NCBI RefSeq assembly: GCF_045762675.1
Contig: NZ_JBJDLK010000004.1
Coordinates: 124,001 to 188,000, forward strand
Origin: Elizabethkingia meningoseptica_A
Lineage (GTDB): Bacteria > Bacteroidota > Bacteroidia > Flavobacteriales > Weeksellaceae
Direction: 5' to 3'
DNA length: 64,000 nucleotides
Shown here piece after piece: positions 1-8,997 of the stretch. The position numbers were made by a program, and so were the translations under genes. How positions within the stretch are numbered: position 1 is the stretch's first letter; every line of letters begins with the position of its first letter. The notes below the pieces were generated by a model, which did not search any database, was not told the origin of the DNA, and was given only the letters and a program-made list of their open reading frames with translations.

Positions 1-1
1 C

Positions 2-1036
2 GAGGGTGAACAAATTGCCATGCCTGCCTTTACAGACTGTCATACTCATATTTGTTTTGCCGGAAACCGTGCCAATGATTTTGCCATGCGTAATGCCGGA
101 AAAACATATCTGGAAATTGCAGAGTCAGGAGGCGGAATATGGAGTTCTGTAAAGCATACCCGTGAAGCTTCAGAAGATGAATTGCTAAAAGATCTGGTTG
201 TAAGAATTGATGACCTTGTTCGACAGGGTATAACAACTATTGAGATTAAAAGCGGATACGGACTGAAGCTGGATTGTGAATTGAAAATGCTGAGAGCGAT
301 TAACCACGCTAAAGAAAAAACACCAGCTAAACTGGTACCTACATGTCTGGCTGCTCACATGAAACCGAAAGACTTCAACGGCGATACTGAAGAATATCTG
401 AATTATGTTCTGGAATACATTTTGCCGGTTGTACAGGAGGAGCATCTTGCAAAAAGAGTAGATATCTTTATTGAGAAATCAGCTTTTCAGCCTGAAGAAA
501 GTAAGAAATTCCTGCAAAAAGCTAAAGCAATGGGATTTGATATTACCGTTCATGCAGATCAGTTTACTCCGGGTAGTTCACGCGTAGCAGTAGAATGTGG
601 TGCAAAATCAGCGGACCATCTTGAAGCGACTTCTGATAGTGATATCGATTATCTCGCCAAATCGGATACCGTTGCAGTTGCCCTTCCCGGTGCAAGTATT
701 GGACTGGGAGATTCATTTGCACCGGCACGTAAATTATTAGATGCTGGCGGAATTCTGGCGATTGCGACAGACTGGAACCCGGGTTCAGCACCGATGGGTA
801 AACTCTTAACTCAGGCTTCAATACTGGCTACTTTTAAAAAGTTATCCACAGCAGAAGTTCTGGCAGCCATTACATTCAGAGCTGCATATGCTTTAGGCTT
901 TAGTGACAGAGGAGTTCTTGCGGAAGGGAAAAGAGCGGATCTGGTATGTTTCCCGACAAATAATTATCAGAATGTACTATACAGACAAGGTGCTTTGGAA
1001 CCTTCAGCGGTTTATATAAAAGGAAATAAATACTAA
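2..1036 (+). CDS. hutI: Imidazolonepropionase, 5' end outside window
   Basis: Hydrolyses 4-imidazolone-5-propanoate to N-formimidoyl-L-glutamate, the third step of histidine degradation in the cytoplasm. The reading frame is open to the window edge (E-G-E-Q-I-A precedes the first visible Met at 20), so the gene is cut. Family members are about 400 residues, so roughly the first 60-70 are missing. The metal-binding D-x-H-x-H (DCHTH) is at nucleotides 35-49. Further amidohydrolase signatures are VHADQF and ATDWNPGS, which carry a metal His and the catalytic Asp. hutG follows after one base, so the two are almost certainly co-transcribed. The frame should not be started at 20: the metal motif sits too close to that Met for a complete TIM-barrel enzyme. 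Confidence 0.95.
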   Translation, partial: EGEQIAMPAFTDCHTHICFAGNRANDFAMRNAGKTYLEIAESGGGIWSSVKHTREASEDELLKDLVVRIDDLVRQGITTIEIKSGYGLKLDCELKMLRAINHAKEKTPAKLVPTCLAAHMKPKDFNGDTEEYLNYVLEYILPVVQEEHLAKRVDIFIEKSAFQPEESKKFLQKAKAMGFDITVHADQFTPGSSRVAVECGAKSADHLEATSDSDIDYLAKSDTVAVALPGASIGLGDSFAPARKLLDAGGILAIATDWNPGSAPMGKLLTQASILATFKKLSTAEVLAAITFRAAYALGFSDRGVLAEGKRADLVCFPTNNYQNVLYRQGALEPSAVYIKGNKY

Positions 1037-1037
1037 T

Positions 1038-1955
1038 ATGGAATATAAATGGACAGGCCGTTTTGATGGTGATGATCCGTTAAGCAGAAGGCTATTTCAG
1101 ATAGTTACTTGTGATGCCGGAAGTGAAAAAATAGAAGAAGGAAATTTTCTTTTGCATGGTTTTGCTGTGGATGAAGGAGTCCAGCGAAATAAAGGAAGGG
1201 TAGGGGCATCAACTGCTCCGGATATCATAAGAAAAAATATGAGCAACTTTCCGGTCGTTTCTCCGGATTTTAAATTATATGATCTTGGAGATATAAACTG
1301 CCCGGATGGTGATCTGGAAAAGACCCAGGACAATCTGGCTGAAAGTGTAGCTGCTGGATTACGAAAAGGTGGTAAAAGTATCGTTTTGGGAGGTGGTCAT
1401 GAAGTGACATATGCCCATTATTCAGGACTTAAAAAAGCTTTTCCGACTAAAAGAATAGGTATTGTTAATTTCGATGCCCATTTTGATAACAGAGAACCTG
1501 AAAACGGGAGAGCCTCTTCCGGAACAGGTTTCTGGCAGATTGCAACAGAGGGAGAGATTCACTCTATGCACATTGGAATTCAGCGAAACAGTAATACACT
1601 TAAGTTGTTTGATACCGCTCATCAATTCGGAATGAATTATATTCTTTCGGATGAACTGTTTTTTGAGAACCTCCCGCAGCTTTATCCGAAAATAGATGAA
1701 TTCCTTGAAAAGACAGATATATTATATGTAACAATATGCATGGATGTATTCAATGCGTCAATTGCACCAGGAGTAAGCGCTTCTGCTTATAACGGTATTT
1801 TTGCAGATTATACATTCATGTTACTCTACCGCCATATTTTGCGGAATAAAAAACTAAAAGCATTAGATGTTGCAGAGGTGAATCCTGTATATGATATTCA
1901 GGACAGAACAGCAAGACTGGCAGCTTCTTTGGTGAATGAATGGTTAATGATTTAG
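1038..1955 (+). CDS. hutG: Formimidoylglutamase, arginase/ureohydrolase family
   Basis: Cleaves N-formimidoyl-glutamate to glutamate and formamide, finishing histidine catabolism. 305 residues, normal for the family. Mn-binding signatures of the ureohydrolase fold are visible: GGGHE near residues 117-121 and NFDAHFD near 144-150; a third acidic site lies in ICMDVFNAS. The start lies one base after the hutI stop, indicating a tight operon. Assignment as HutG rather than arginase or agmatinase rests on the neighbour hutI and on the HutG-like N-terminal region (AVDEGVQRNKGRVGA). Urocanase (hutU) is not in the window and probably lies upstream of hutI. Confidence 0.9.
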   Translation: MEYKWTGRFDGDDPLSRRLFQIVTCDAGSEKIEEGNFLLHGFAVDEGVQRNKGRVGASTAPDIIRKNMSNFPVVSPDFKLYDLGDINCPDGDLEKTQDNLAESVAAGLRKGGKSIVLGGGHEVTYAHYSGLKKAFPTKRIGIVNFDAHFDNREPENGRASSGTGFWQIATEGEIHSMHIGIQRNSNTLKLFDTAHQFGMNYILSDELFFENLPQLYPKIDEFLEKTDILYVTICMDVFNASIAPGVSASAYNGIFADYTFMLLYRHILRNKKLKALDVAEVNPVYDIQDRTARLAASLVNEWLMI

Positions 1956-1976
1956 AAATTTTATAAAAACAGACAA

Positions 1977-3278
1977 ATGCTTACAACAGAACAAATTAAT
2001 AATAAATTACAGGAAGCTGATAAGGCTTTTGGTGAATGGAGAAAAGTACCATTTGAAGAAAGACAAAAATTAATAGCAAAAGCAGCGCATTTATTATTAA
2101 ATAAATCCGAAGAGTTCGGTAAAATAATTACACGTGAGATGAACAAACCCATTTCTCAGTCTGTAGCAGAAATTGAGAAATGTGCTCTGATGATGAACTA
2201 TTATGCAGAAGCGGAAAATATATTAAAGCCGGAAGAAGTAAAAACGAGATTTAATGTATGTGAGATACATCATTCTCCAATGGGTGTTATCTTGGGTGTT
2301 ATGCCATGGAACTATCCTTTCTGGCAGGCGTTACGTTTTGCTATACCTGCTATACTCGCAGGTAATACAGTGGTATTGAAGCATGCTTCTATTTGTTTTG
2401 ATAGTGGAAATGCTATAGAAAGCGTATTTGATGAAGCCGGATTTCCTAAAGGTGTTTTCCTGAACCTGGAAGTAGGACACGGAGCAATTAAAGGAATTCT
2501 GGAAGATTCTGTTATCAAAGGAGTAAGCCTTACAGGTAGTGAGCCGGCAGGTGCGTCTGTTGCTTCTATTGCGGGAAGTAATATAAAAAAATCTGTTCTG
2601 GAATTAGGCGGAAGTGATGCATTTATTATTCTGGAAGACGGAGATTTTGATAAAGCGGCAAAAGTTGGTGCAGAGGCAAGGCTACAAAACTGTGGGCAGA
2701 CATGTGTTGCAGCGAAAAGATTTATTATTCATCAAAATGCTGAAGAGAACTTCTTACCGAAGTTTATCGAAGAGTTTAAAAAGTTTGTACCCGGAGACCC
2801 TAATGATAAAGAAACGAAACTTTCAGCGATGGCCAGAAAGGATCTTGCCGATGATTTAGAAGCTCAGTATAAAAAAGCGTTGGATAACGGAGCAGAAGCG
2901 ATTATTCCTTTAGAAAGGATTTCAGATATTGCTTTTAAACCCGGATTAATGAAAGTAAATGAAGGCAATCCTATTCTGGAAGAAGAATTATTTGGCCCGC
3001 TGGGAATGGTATTGATTGGTAAGGATAATAATGATTGTTTACAGCTGGCAAACAGTACCAAATTTGGCTTGGGAAATGCAGTATGGACAAAAGATAAAGA
3101 GACGGCTTTCTTTTTTGCCGAGAATCTGGAATCCGGAGCTGTTGCTATTAATGAGATGACGAAGTCTATGCCGGATATGCCTTTTGGCGGTGCTAAACAT
3201 TCGGGATATGGAACTGAGCTTTCTCTGATCGCATTAAAAGAATTTACGATCCCTAAAAGTATTGTGGGAACACTTTAG
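1977..3278 (+). CDS. NAD(P)-dependent aldehyde dehydrogenase, succinate-semialdehyde type
   Basis: 433-residue aldehyde dehydrogenase. Visible active-site elements are the PWNYPF motif with the oxyanion Asn near residue 110, the general-base Glu in ELGGS near 209 and the catalytic Cys of NCGQTC at about 243. The length and the N-terminal sequence match the shorter Sad/GabD-like branch that oxidises succinate semialdehyde. It begins 21 bp after hutG on the same strand and may share that transcript, although the Hut pathway does not need it. Substrate cannot be fixed from sequence; other small aldehydes are possible. A bidirectional terminator follows. Confidence 0.85.
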   Translation: MLTTEQINNKLQEADKAFGEWRKVPFEERQKLIAKAAHLLLNKSEEFGKIITREMNKPISQSVAEIEKCALMMNYYAEAENILKPEEVKTRFNVCEIHHSPMGVILGVMPWNYPFWQALRFAIPAILAGNTVVLKHASICFDSGNAIESVFDEAGFPKGVFLNLEVGHGAIKGILEDSVIKGVSLTGSEPAGASVASIAGSNIKKSVLELGGSDAFIILEDGDFDKAAKVGAEARLQNCGQTCVAAKRFIIHQNAEENFLPKFIEEFKKFVPGDPNDKETKLSAMARKDLADDLEAQYKKALDNGAEAIIPLERISDIAFKPGLMKVNEGNPILEEELFGPLGMVLIGKDNNDCLQLANSTKFGLGNAVWTKDKETAFFFAENLESGAVAINEMTKSMPDMPFGGAKHSGYGTELSLIALKEFTIPKSIVGTL

Positions 3279-3356
3279 AATAAAATATACTTTATCTGAA
3301 TACAGAAGTAAAAAGATCTTAATACCTGCTTAATATTAATTCTAGCAGGCTGATAA

Positions 3357-3390
3357 TAAAAAAATCCTCACTGAAAAGTGAGGATTTTTT
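3357..3390. terminator. Bidirectional intrinsic terminator
   Basis: A/T-flanked hairpin: AAAATCCTCACT, loop GAAA, then AGTGAGGATTTT with a T run on either strand. It lies between the convergent aldehyde dehydrogenase and pyk genes and can stop both. Confidence 0.85.
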
Positions 3391-3408
3391 ATATAAGAAA
3401 ATTCTTTT

Positions 3409-4854
3409 TTAGATTGTTGTCAGACGCAATGTATTCGTCTTACCACCTTCGTGAACAGGCATAGCGTTCAGGTTAACCACAAAATCTCCCTGATCAACAA
3501 GACCGTAATTCCATGTAAGCATGTTTACCTGAATTACTGTTTCATCTGTAGATTTCTTCATATCGTAGAAGAAAGCTCTTACGCCCCAAAGAAGGTTAAG
3601 CATTGTTAACACACGTTTGTTGGAGCTGAATACTACAATGTGAGAATTAGGTCTGTGTGATGAAATCTGAAATGCCGTATAACCAGAATAGGTAAGGGTT
3701 ACAATAGCTTTAGCATCTGTTTTTTCAGCAATTCTTACGGCTGAATAACAAACAGAATCAGTAATGAAACGATCATCAACACAGTTGATTTTTTCAATAG
3801 GTTCGTTTCTTGTGCTGTACATCTGTGTATTTTCGATGTTGCTAACAATTTTAGCCATTGTTCTTACAACCTCTACCGGGTATTTACCCACAGATGTTTC
3901 ACCTGATAACATTACAGCATCTGCACCATCCAGTACAGAGTTTGCTACGTCATTAACTTCCGCTCTTGTGGGCGTCATACTGTTAATCATAGTTTCCATC
4001 ATCTGGGTAGCTACAATTACAGGTTTTGAATATTTTCTTGCTTTTTCAGCCAGTTTTTTCTGGATTAACGGAACTTCTTCCATTGGTACTTCCACACCAA
4101 GGTCACCACGTGCAACCATTAAACCATCGCATTCAGAAAGAATTTCGTCAATATTCTTAACTCCTTCAGGCTTTTCAATTTTTGCAATAATAGGGGTACG
4201 GAATAGTTTTCCTTTAGGGTGATTTGCAATGATCTCTTTTAAATCTATGATATCCTGTGCATGACGTACAAAAGAAAGCGCTATCCAGTCGAATTCATTA
4301 TCTAAAATGAAATTCGCATCCTGAATATCTTTCTCTGTAAGTGCAGGAAGTGATATTTGAGTATTCGGTAAGTTAACGCCTTTCTTTGAGCTAAGCGGAC
4401 CTCCCTGAATTGTTTTAGCTTTAACAGTATCTTTACCATTTGTATCGATAACTTCCAGAACTAACTTTCCGTCGTCAATAAGGATTCTTTCTCCGACTTT
4501 TACATCAAGAGGGAATCTTTCATAGGTCATGTATACTTTTGTAGAATCACCTTCCACCTTTTCATTTGTGAAAGTTAATACATCTCCCGGGTTCAGGTAT
4601 GAACCTTCTTTTACAACACCTACACGAAGCTTAGGACCCTGTAAGTCACCTAATATAGAGGTGGAAAATCCATACTCTGCATTAACTTCACGAATCAGGT
4701 CGATGTTTTGTTTCACCAAATCGTAATCGGCGTGGGAAAAATTGATTCTGATAACATCTGCACCAGCTTGTACCATGCGCAAGATAGTCTCTTTATTGGA
4801 TGATGCAGGCCCAAGGGTTGCAATGATTTTAGTTTTCTTTAGATATTCACTCAT
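3409..4854 (-). CDS. pyk: Pyruvate kinase
   Basis: Converts phosphoenolpyruvate and ADP to pyruvate and ATP, the last step of glycolysis. 481 residues, the usual length. Visible signatures are the substrate-binding NFSHAD, the nucleotide-site LGDLQGPKLRVG near residue 68, the active-site IAKIEKPEGV (catalytic Lys) and the MVARGDLGVE and TRAEVNDVAN segments. The C-terminal third is the regulatory domain. Its start overlaps the end of the upstream IPExxxVDY gene by 8 bp, so it is the last gene of the acpP-fabF-rnc-IPExxxVDY-pyk run. Confidence 0.97.
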   Translation of the reverse strand: MSEYLKKTKIIATLGPASSNKETILRMVQAGADVIRINFSHADYDLVKQNIDLIREVNAEYGFSTSILGDLQGPKLRVGVVKEGSYLNPGDVLTFTNEKVEGDSTKVYMTYERFPLDVKVGERILIDDGKLVLEVIDTNGKDTVKAKTIQGGPLSSKKGVNLPNTQISLPALTEKDIQDANFILDNEFDWIALSFVRHAQDIIDLKEIIANHPKGKLFRTPIIAKIEKPEGVKNIDEILSECDGLMVARGDLGVEVPMEEVPLIQKKLAEKARKYSKPVIVATQMMETMINSMTPTRAEVNDVANSVLDGADAVMLSGETSVGKYPVEVVRTMAKIVSNIENTQMYSTRNEPIEKINCVDDRFITDSVCYSAVRIAEKTDAKAIVTLTYSGYTAFQISSHRPNSHIVVFSSNKRVLTMLNLLWGVRAFFYDMKKSTDETVIQVNMLTWNYGLVDQGDFVVNLNAMPVHEGGKTNTLRLTTI

Positions 4855-5317
4855 ATTCTTGAATATATTGGTATATTAATTCTTCAGGTTGAATTTGATA
4901 TTCCTGAATTGGAAAAATTATATTTTCAGGAAACAAAATTAAGGAAAAATCGGGATATGAATCCTGTGTTTTTATTAAGAAATCGACATCTTGGAGGTCT
5001 TCCAGCAGATAATGTATCTCTTGTAGGCCTTCGAAAAGGTTAGATGGTGTATTTTCTTCTTTTTTAAAGGATTTATTTGCTATAATCTGGTAGCAGTTTT
5101 TTTCTCCTTTATCATAGCCTTGCATGGAAAGAAATTCGTATTGGGTAAGTCCGTGCTGGGTTATAAAATCTTCTGTCCGGCGAAACTGAAATTCGTTGTT
5201 GCGGTTAATTTCAAAAAAGAATTGATGGTATGGGACAGGCTTCGTTAAGCGAATTAGCCCAACGGTTATTGGTTCGTCGTCATCAAAATCAAGGCGTATT
5301 TTTTTTACTTTCGCCAT
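4847..5317 (-). CDS. IPExxxVDY family protein (function unknown)
   Basis: 156-residue acidic protein that resembles the Bacteroidota IPExxxVDY family; the name-giving motif appears here in a divergent form, LLEDLQDVDF. The start chosen is the ATG at 5317 (M-A-K-V-K-K-I). An in-frame extension to 5431 would add a Lys-rich segment lying entirely inside rnc, so it is less likely. Even so, its first 29 bp overlap the rnc 3' end and its last 8 bp overlap the pyk start, which suggests translational coupling. The conserved place between rnc and pyk is typical of the phylum, but no biochemical role is known to me. Confidence 0.8.
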   Translation of the reverse strand: MAKVKKIRLDFDDDEPITVGLIRLTKPVPYHQFFFEINRNNEFQFRRTEDFITQHGLTQYEFLSMQGYDKGEKNCYQIIANKSFKKEENTPSNLFEGLQEIHYLLEDLQDVDFLIKTQDSYPDFSLILFPENIIFPIQEYQIQPEELIYQYIQEYE

Positions 5318-6059
5318 TAATATTTTCTTTTTTTTGCAATGCGTAATAAGCGCGTTGTGCCGCTTTTTCTTCGGCTTTCTTTTTAGAAGCCTCAGATGCG
5401 TTGGAGATTTGTCTTTCTTCCATCCATACACTACTACGGAAGTGAACCGTTTTATTAATATAGTTCTCTTCAGTAGTTTCGAAGCGGAGATGAATTTTTT
5501 GTTTTTGTCCCCATTCCAGAAGCAAACCTTTGTAGCTGATAATCTTATTCTCCAGATTAAGAATATCTTGTTTGGTTAAGAGTTGTCCCAGAATAATTTC
5601 CCTGCATTTATCATAATCAATATCCTGATAAATAGCACCGACTAACGCTTCGAAAAGGTTGCCATGGATATTTTCACTCAAGGTAGTATTTTCTTCCTTA
5701 TTTTGCAAATACCGGGTAAGCTCCAAACGCTCCCCTAATGCATTTAAGTTTTTACGATTAACCACTTTGGATTTCATTTGTGTGAGAAAACCTTCGTTGG
5801 CATTCGGATATTCATGAAATATATGACAGGATACAATACTTCCTAATACTGCATCACCCAGATATTCCAGCCTTTCGTAATTAAAAGCCTCTTTTGTGGT
5901 GTTTGGTGATTTTAAAGTGAACGCTTCTTTAAATAACCTAAGGTCGTTCACTTTGTAGCCAACCAGTTTATTAATGGCGGCTTTGAATTTTTTATCTTTT
6001 TCGGATAAATTTTTAGTTCGTTTTTTTAAAAGATTGGAAAAATAGCTTCTAATCTCCAT
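5289..6059 (-). CDS. rnc: Ribonuclease III
   Basis: Double-strand-specific endoribonuclease that processes rRNA precursors and other duplex RNA. The RNase III signature ERLEYLGDAVL, carrying the catalytic acidic residues, is at residues 62-72. A double-stranded RNA-binding domain occupies roughly residues 165-245, ending in a Lys/Ala-rich helix (KKKAEEKAAQRAYYAL). At 256 residues it has an N-terminal extension of about 20-25 residues compared with the E. coli enzyme. The ATG shares one base with the fabF stop (TAATG), so translation is probably coupled. The 3' end overlaps the next gene. Confidence 0.96.
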   Translation of the reverse strand: MEIRSYFSNLLKKRTKNLSEKDKKFKAAINKLVGYKVNDLRLFKEAFTLKSPNTTKEAFNYERLEYLGDAVLGSIVSCHIFHEYPNANEGFLTQMKSKVVNRKNLNALGERLELTRYLQNKEENTTLSENIHGNLFEALVGAIYQDIDYDKCREIILGQLLTKQDILNLENKIISYKGLLLEWGQKQKIHLRFETTEENYINKTVHFRSSVWMEERQISNASEASKKKAEEKAAQRAYYALQKKENINGESKKNTP

Positions 6060-7306
6060 TAAATCTTTTTGAATAAAACACAGGCATTATGACCTCCAAA
6101 TCCAAAAGTATTGCTCATCGCAATGTTTACATCTTTCTTTACTGCTGTATTGAAAGTGAAGTTGAGTCTGCTGTCCAGTCTTTCATCATCAGTAAAGTGA
6201 TTAATTGTAGGCGGAACAACTCCATGGATAATTGTGCCTAAAGCTGCGATAGATTCTATAACTCCGGCAGCACCAAGAAGATGGCCAGTCATAGATTTGG
6301 TTGAGTTAATCTGAATATCAAAGGCGTGTTCACCTAAAAGTTTAGCAATTGCCTGAGATTCCGCAATGTCTCCTAATGGAGTAGACGTACCATGCATATT
6401 GATGTGATCTACTTCATCAGTAGTAACACCAGCGTCATCTAAGCATCTTTGCATTACTAAATAAGCACCTAATCCTTCCGGATGCGGAGCTGTCATATGG
6501 TGAGCGTCTGCACTAAGGCCTCCACCAAGAAGTTCTGCATAAATTGTAGCACCTCTTTTTACAGCATGTTCATATTCTTCAAGAATAATACACCCGGCAC
6601 CTTCTCCCAGTACAAAGCCATCTCTGTCTTTGTCAAACGGGCGGGAAGCTGTTTTCGGATCATCATTTCTTGTAGAAAGTGCATGCATAGCGTTGAAGCC
6701 TCCTACACCACTTGCTGTAACTGCTGCTTCTGAACCTCCGCAAACAATAATATCGGCTTTGCCAAGCTGAATAAGCATTTTAGCATCGATAATTGCATTA
6801 GCAGAAGAAGCACATGCAGAAACTGTAGTATAGTTAGGACCATGAAAACCGAATTCAATAGAAATATTACCTGGTGTAATATCGGCGATCATTTTCGGAA
6901 TAAAGAAAGGGTTGAATCTCGGAATGCCATTAGAAGCAGCATATCCTAATACTTCAGTTTCAAAAGTTTCTAATCCTCCGATTCCGGATCCCCAGATAAC
7001 ACCTACACGGTCTTTATTTACATTGTCTTCAATAATACGGCTGTGTGCGATAGCTTCGCGAGCTACAACCTGTCCGAATTGAGAGTTACGGTCCATTTTT
7101 TTCGCTTCCTTCTTATCGAAGTAGTTAAGAGGATCGAAATTTTTAACCTCGCAAGCAAATTGTGTTTTGAAATTAGTGGAATCAAAAAGAGTAATCGGAG
7201 CAGCTCCGCTTGTTCCTTTTACAAGGCTTTCCCAGTACTCATTAGCATTATTTCCAATCGGTGTCAGGGCCCCGAAGCCAGTTACCACTACTCTCTTTAA
7301 TTCCAT
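6059..7306 (-). CDS. fabF: 3-oxoacyl-[acyl-carrier-protein] synthase II
   Basis: Condensing enzyme of fatty acid elongation, joining malonyl-ACP to acyl-ACP. The thiolase-fold active site is complete: Cys165 in VSACASS, His305 in NMHGTST, Lys337 in NSTKSMTG and His342 in GHLLGAAG. The Cys-His-His set is that of KAS I/II, not KAS III. 415 residues is standard. acpP lies 26 bp upstream on the same strand and rnc overlaps its stop by one base, giving the conserved acpP-fabF-rnc order. Confidence 0.97.
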   Translation of the reverse strand: MELKRVVVTGFGALTPIGNNANEYWESLVKGTSGAAPITLFDSTNFKTQFACEVKNFDPLNYFDKKEAKKMDRNSQFGQVVAREAIAHSRIIEDNVNKDRVGVIWGSGIGGLETFETEVLGYAASNGIPRFNPFFIPKMIADITPGNISIEFGFHGPNYTTVSACASSANAIIDAKMLIQLGKADIIVCGGSEAAVTASGVGGFNAMHALSTRNDDPKTASRPFDKDRDGFVLGEGAGCIILEEYEHAVKRGATIYAELLGGGLSADAHHMTAPHPEGLGAYLVMQRCLDDAGVTTDEVDHINMHGTSTPLGDIAESQAIAKLLGEHAFDIQINSTKSMTGHLLGAAGVIESIAALGTIIHGVVPPTINHFTDDERLDSRLNFTFNTAVKKDVNIAMSNTFGFGGHNACVLFKKI

Positions 7307-7332
7307 AAATTTTGTTTAATGTTTTGCAACAA

Positions 7333-7572
7333 TTATTTGTTGACTACTTCTTCAATATAAGCAATTGCGTGTCCTACTGTTGTAATTTTTTCAGCTTGAT
7401 CATCAGGAATCTGAATGTTGAACTCTTTTTCGAACTCCATGATCAACTCAACAGTATCCAGAGAATCTGCTCCTAAGTCGTTAGTGAAGCTAGCTTCTGG
7501 TGTTACTTCAGTTTCTTCCACGTCTAGCTTATCAGCGATGATAGCTTTAACTCTTGATGCGATGTCTGACAT
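7333..7572 (-). CDS. acpP: Acyl carrier protein
   Basis: 79-residue acidic carrier that holds growing acyl chains on a 4'-phosphopantetheine. The attachment Ser is Ser37 in the GADSLDTVEL motif. It is the first gene of the minus-strand run with fabF and rnc. The 190 bp between it and folE are very AT-rich and must contain both divergent promoters. Confidence 0.97.
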   Translation of the reverse strand: MSDIASRVKAIIADKLDVEETEVTPEASFTNDLGADSLDTVELIMEFEKEFNIQIPDDQAEKITTVGHAIAYIEEVVNK

Positions 7573-7765
7573 AGTAAATGTATTTTAAAAATTGTTAATC
7601 CAACTGCAAATATATAAAAAATCGAATCATCTACTATTTTTTTACTCAATTTTGATGAATTGTGTAATTAAAAAAAATAAGAATCTAAAAACGAATTATT
7701 TAAAATTTAATCTCTTTCCCTTCATCCTAATTTTATTCATTATTTTTGCTTGAAAATATTACAGA

Positions 7766-8431
7766 ATGAATGACTTTTTTGATAATGATGATGATATTTA
7801 CGACGGAAATCAGCATACTCCGCTAAGAAAAGACGCTTTTAAATTGTCTCCTGAAGAAAAAGTTCAGAAGATAGAACATCTTTTTAGCGAAATTATGGAA
7901 ACGCTGGGGCTGGATATGACGGATGATAGTCTGAAAGATTCACCCAAGCGTGTTGCAAAGATGTATGTGAACGAAATTTTCGGTGGTTTGCTTCCTGAAA
8001 ATAAGCCAGGGATATCAACATTTAAAAATCAATATAAATACAGACAGATGCTTGTAGAAAAGGATATTACTGTTTATTCTTTCTGCGAACACCACTTTCT
8101 TCCTATTATAGGAAGAGCACATGTGGCCTATATATCTAATGGTAAAGTAATAGGACTTTCCAAAATTAACAGAATTGTGGATTATTATGCCAAACGTCCA
8201 CAAGTACAGGAGCGTCTGACCATGCAGATCGTAGAAGCAATGAAGGAAGCGCTTGGAACAAAAGATGTAGCCTGTATAATAGATGCCCGACATCTTTGTG
8301 TAAATTGTCGTGGGATAAAAGATACAGCCAGTTCAACTATTACGGCGGAATTAAGCGGAATTTTCAGAACAAATCCTATTACCAGACAGGAATTCCTGCA
8401 TTATGTAGGAAGTCATGCCAAGTTAGACTAA
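7766..8431 (+). CDS. folE: GTP cyclohydrolase I
   Basis: Converts GTP to 7,8-dihydroneopterin triphosphate, first step of folate synthesis. The zinc site is visible as CEHHFLPIIGR and the Cys of CVNCRGIKD; the GTP-site region SKINRIVDYYAKRPQVQERL is also typical. 221 residues with an acidic, poorly conserved N-terminal tail (Asp-rich). A TATTTTTG box at 7741-7748, 18 bp before the ATG, is a plausible -7 element, though I see no good TTG partner. A DinB-like gene follows after 7 bp. folB, another folate gene, lies separately at 45.2 kb. Confidence 0.96.
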   Translation: MNDFFDNDDDIYDGNQHTPLRKDAFKLSPEEKVQKIEHLFSEIMETLGLDMTDDSLKDSPKRVAKMYVNEIFGGLLPENKPGISTFKNQYKYRQMLVEKDITVYSFCEHHFLPIIGRAHVAYISNGKVIGLSKINRIVDYYAKRPQVQERLTMQIVEAMKEALGTKDVACIIDARHLCVNCRGIKDTASSTITAELSGIFRTNPITRQEFLHYVGSHAKLD

Positions 8432-8438
8432 GATTTTT

Positions 8439-8870
8439 ATGGATTATCAGATACTGAAAAATATAGTTAACGAACAGATTTTACGATTTTCAGAAATATC
8501 TGAAGAAGAGTGGTCTGCAAAAGTATCACCGGATAAATGGTCTAAAAAAGAAATTTTAGGGCATCTTTGTGATAGTGCTTTTACAAATATTCGTAGGTTT
8601 GTTGTGACACAGTATAAAGAAAATGAGAATATCGTTTATGATCAGGATTTATGGGTAAAAGCACAGAACTACCAAAATATTCGGGCTTCAGAGGTTATAA
8701 ATTTATGGAAGTTTCTGAACCTTCAGGTGGTGAATATTGTAGAAAATATTCCCAATGAAGCGCTGGGTAGAATATGTGATACATCCAAAACAGAACATAA
8801 ATCTTTTAACTTAGAATTTCTTATCAGGGATTATATAGATCATATGAACCATCATTTAAAAAGTATATAG
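8439..8870 (+). CDS. DinB-like four-helix protein
   Basis: 143 residues, all-helical in appearance, with the DinB/YfiT-type layout: an N-terminal helix with a conserved W-S (DKWSKKEILGHLCDSA), a His after it, and a C-terminal DYIDHMNHHL. The three His positions match the metal triad of this superfamily (GHL... and ...HMNHH). It starts 7 bp after folE, so the two are probably co-transcribed, but no folate-related role is established. Members are usually unassigned metal-dependent hydrolases or thiol transferases. Confidence 0.75.
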   Translation: MDYQILKNIVNEQILRFSEISEEEWSAKVSPDKWSKKEILGHLCDSAFTNIRRFVVTQYKENENIVYDQDLWVKAQNYQNIRASEVINLWKFLNLQVVNIVENIPNEALGRICDTSKTEHKSFNLEFLIRDYIDHMNHHLKSI

Positions 8871-8997
8871 ATGATAAAGTTTAAAAAAGTTTCAAATCAG
8901 ATTTTTTTAGCAACAATTATTTGTTGTAAAAGTTTGTATTAATATTTTTAGGAAACAATAACAGAATCATTTAACTTTTAATTTCAAATTTTTAATA

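Noticed and set aside
3764..4222. 152-codon plus-strand ORF with hydrophobic composition
   Set aside because: Lies entirely antisense to pyk, whose motifs are complete; apparent membrane helices are an artefact of the reverse complement.
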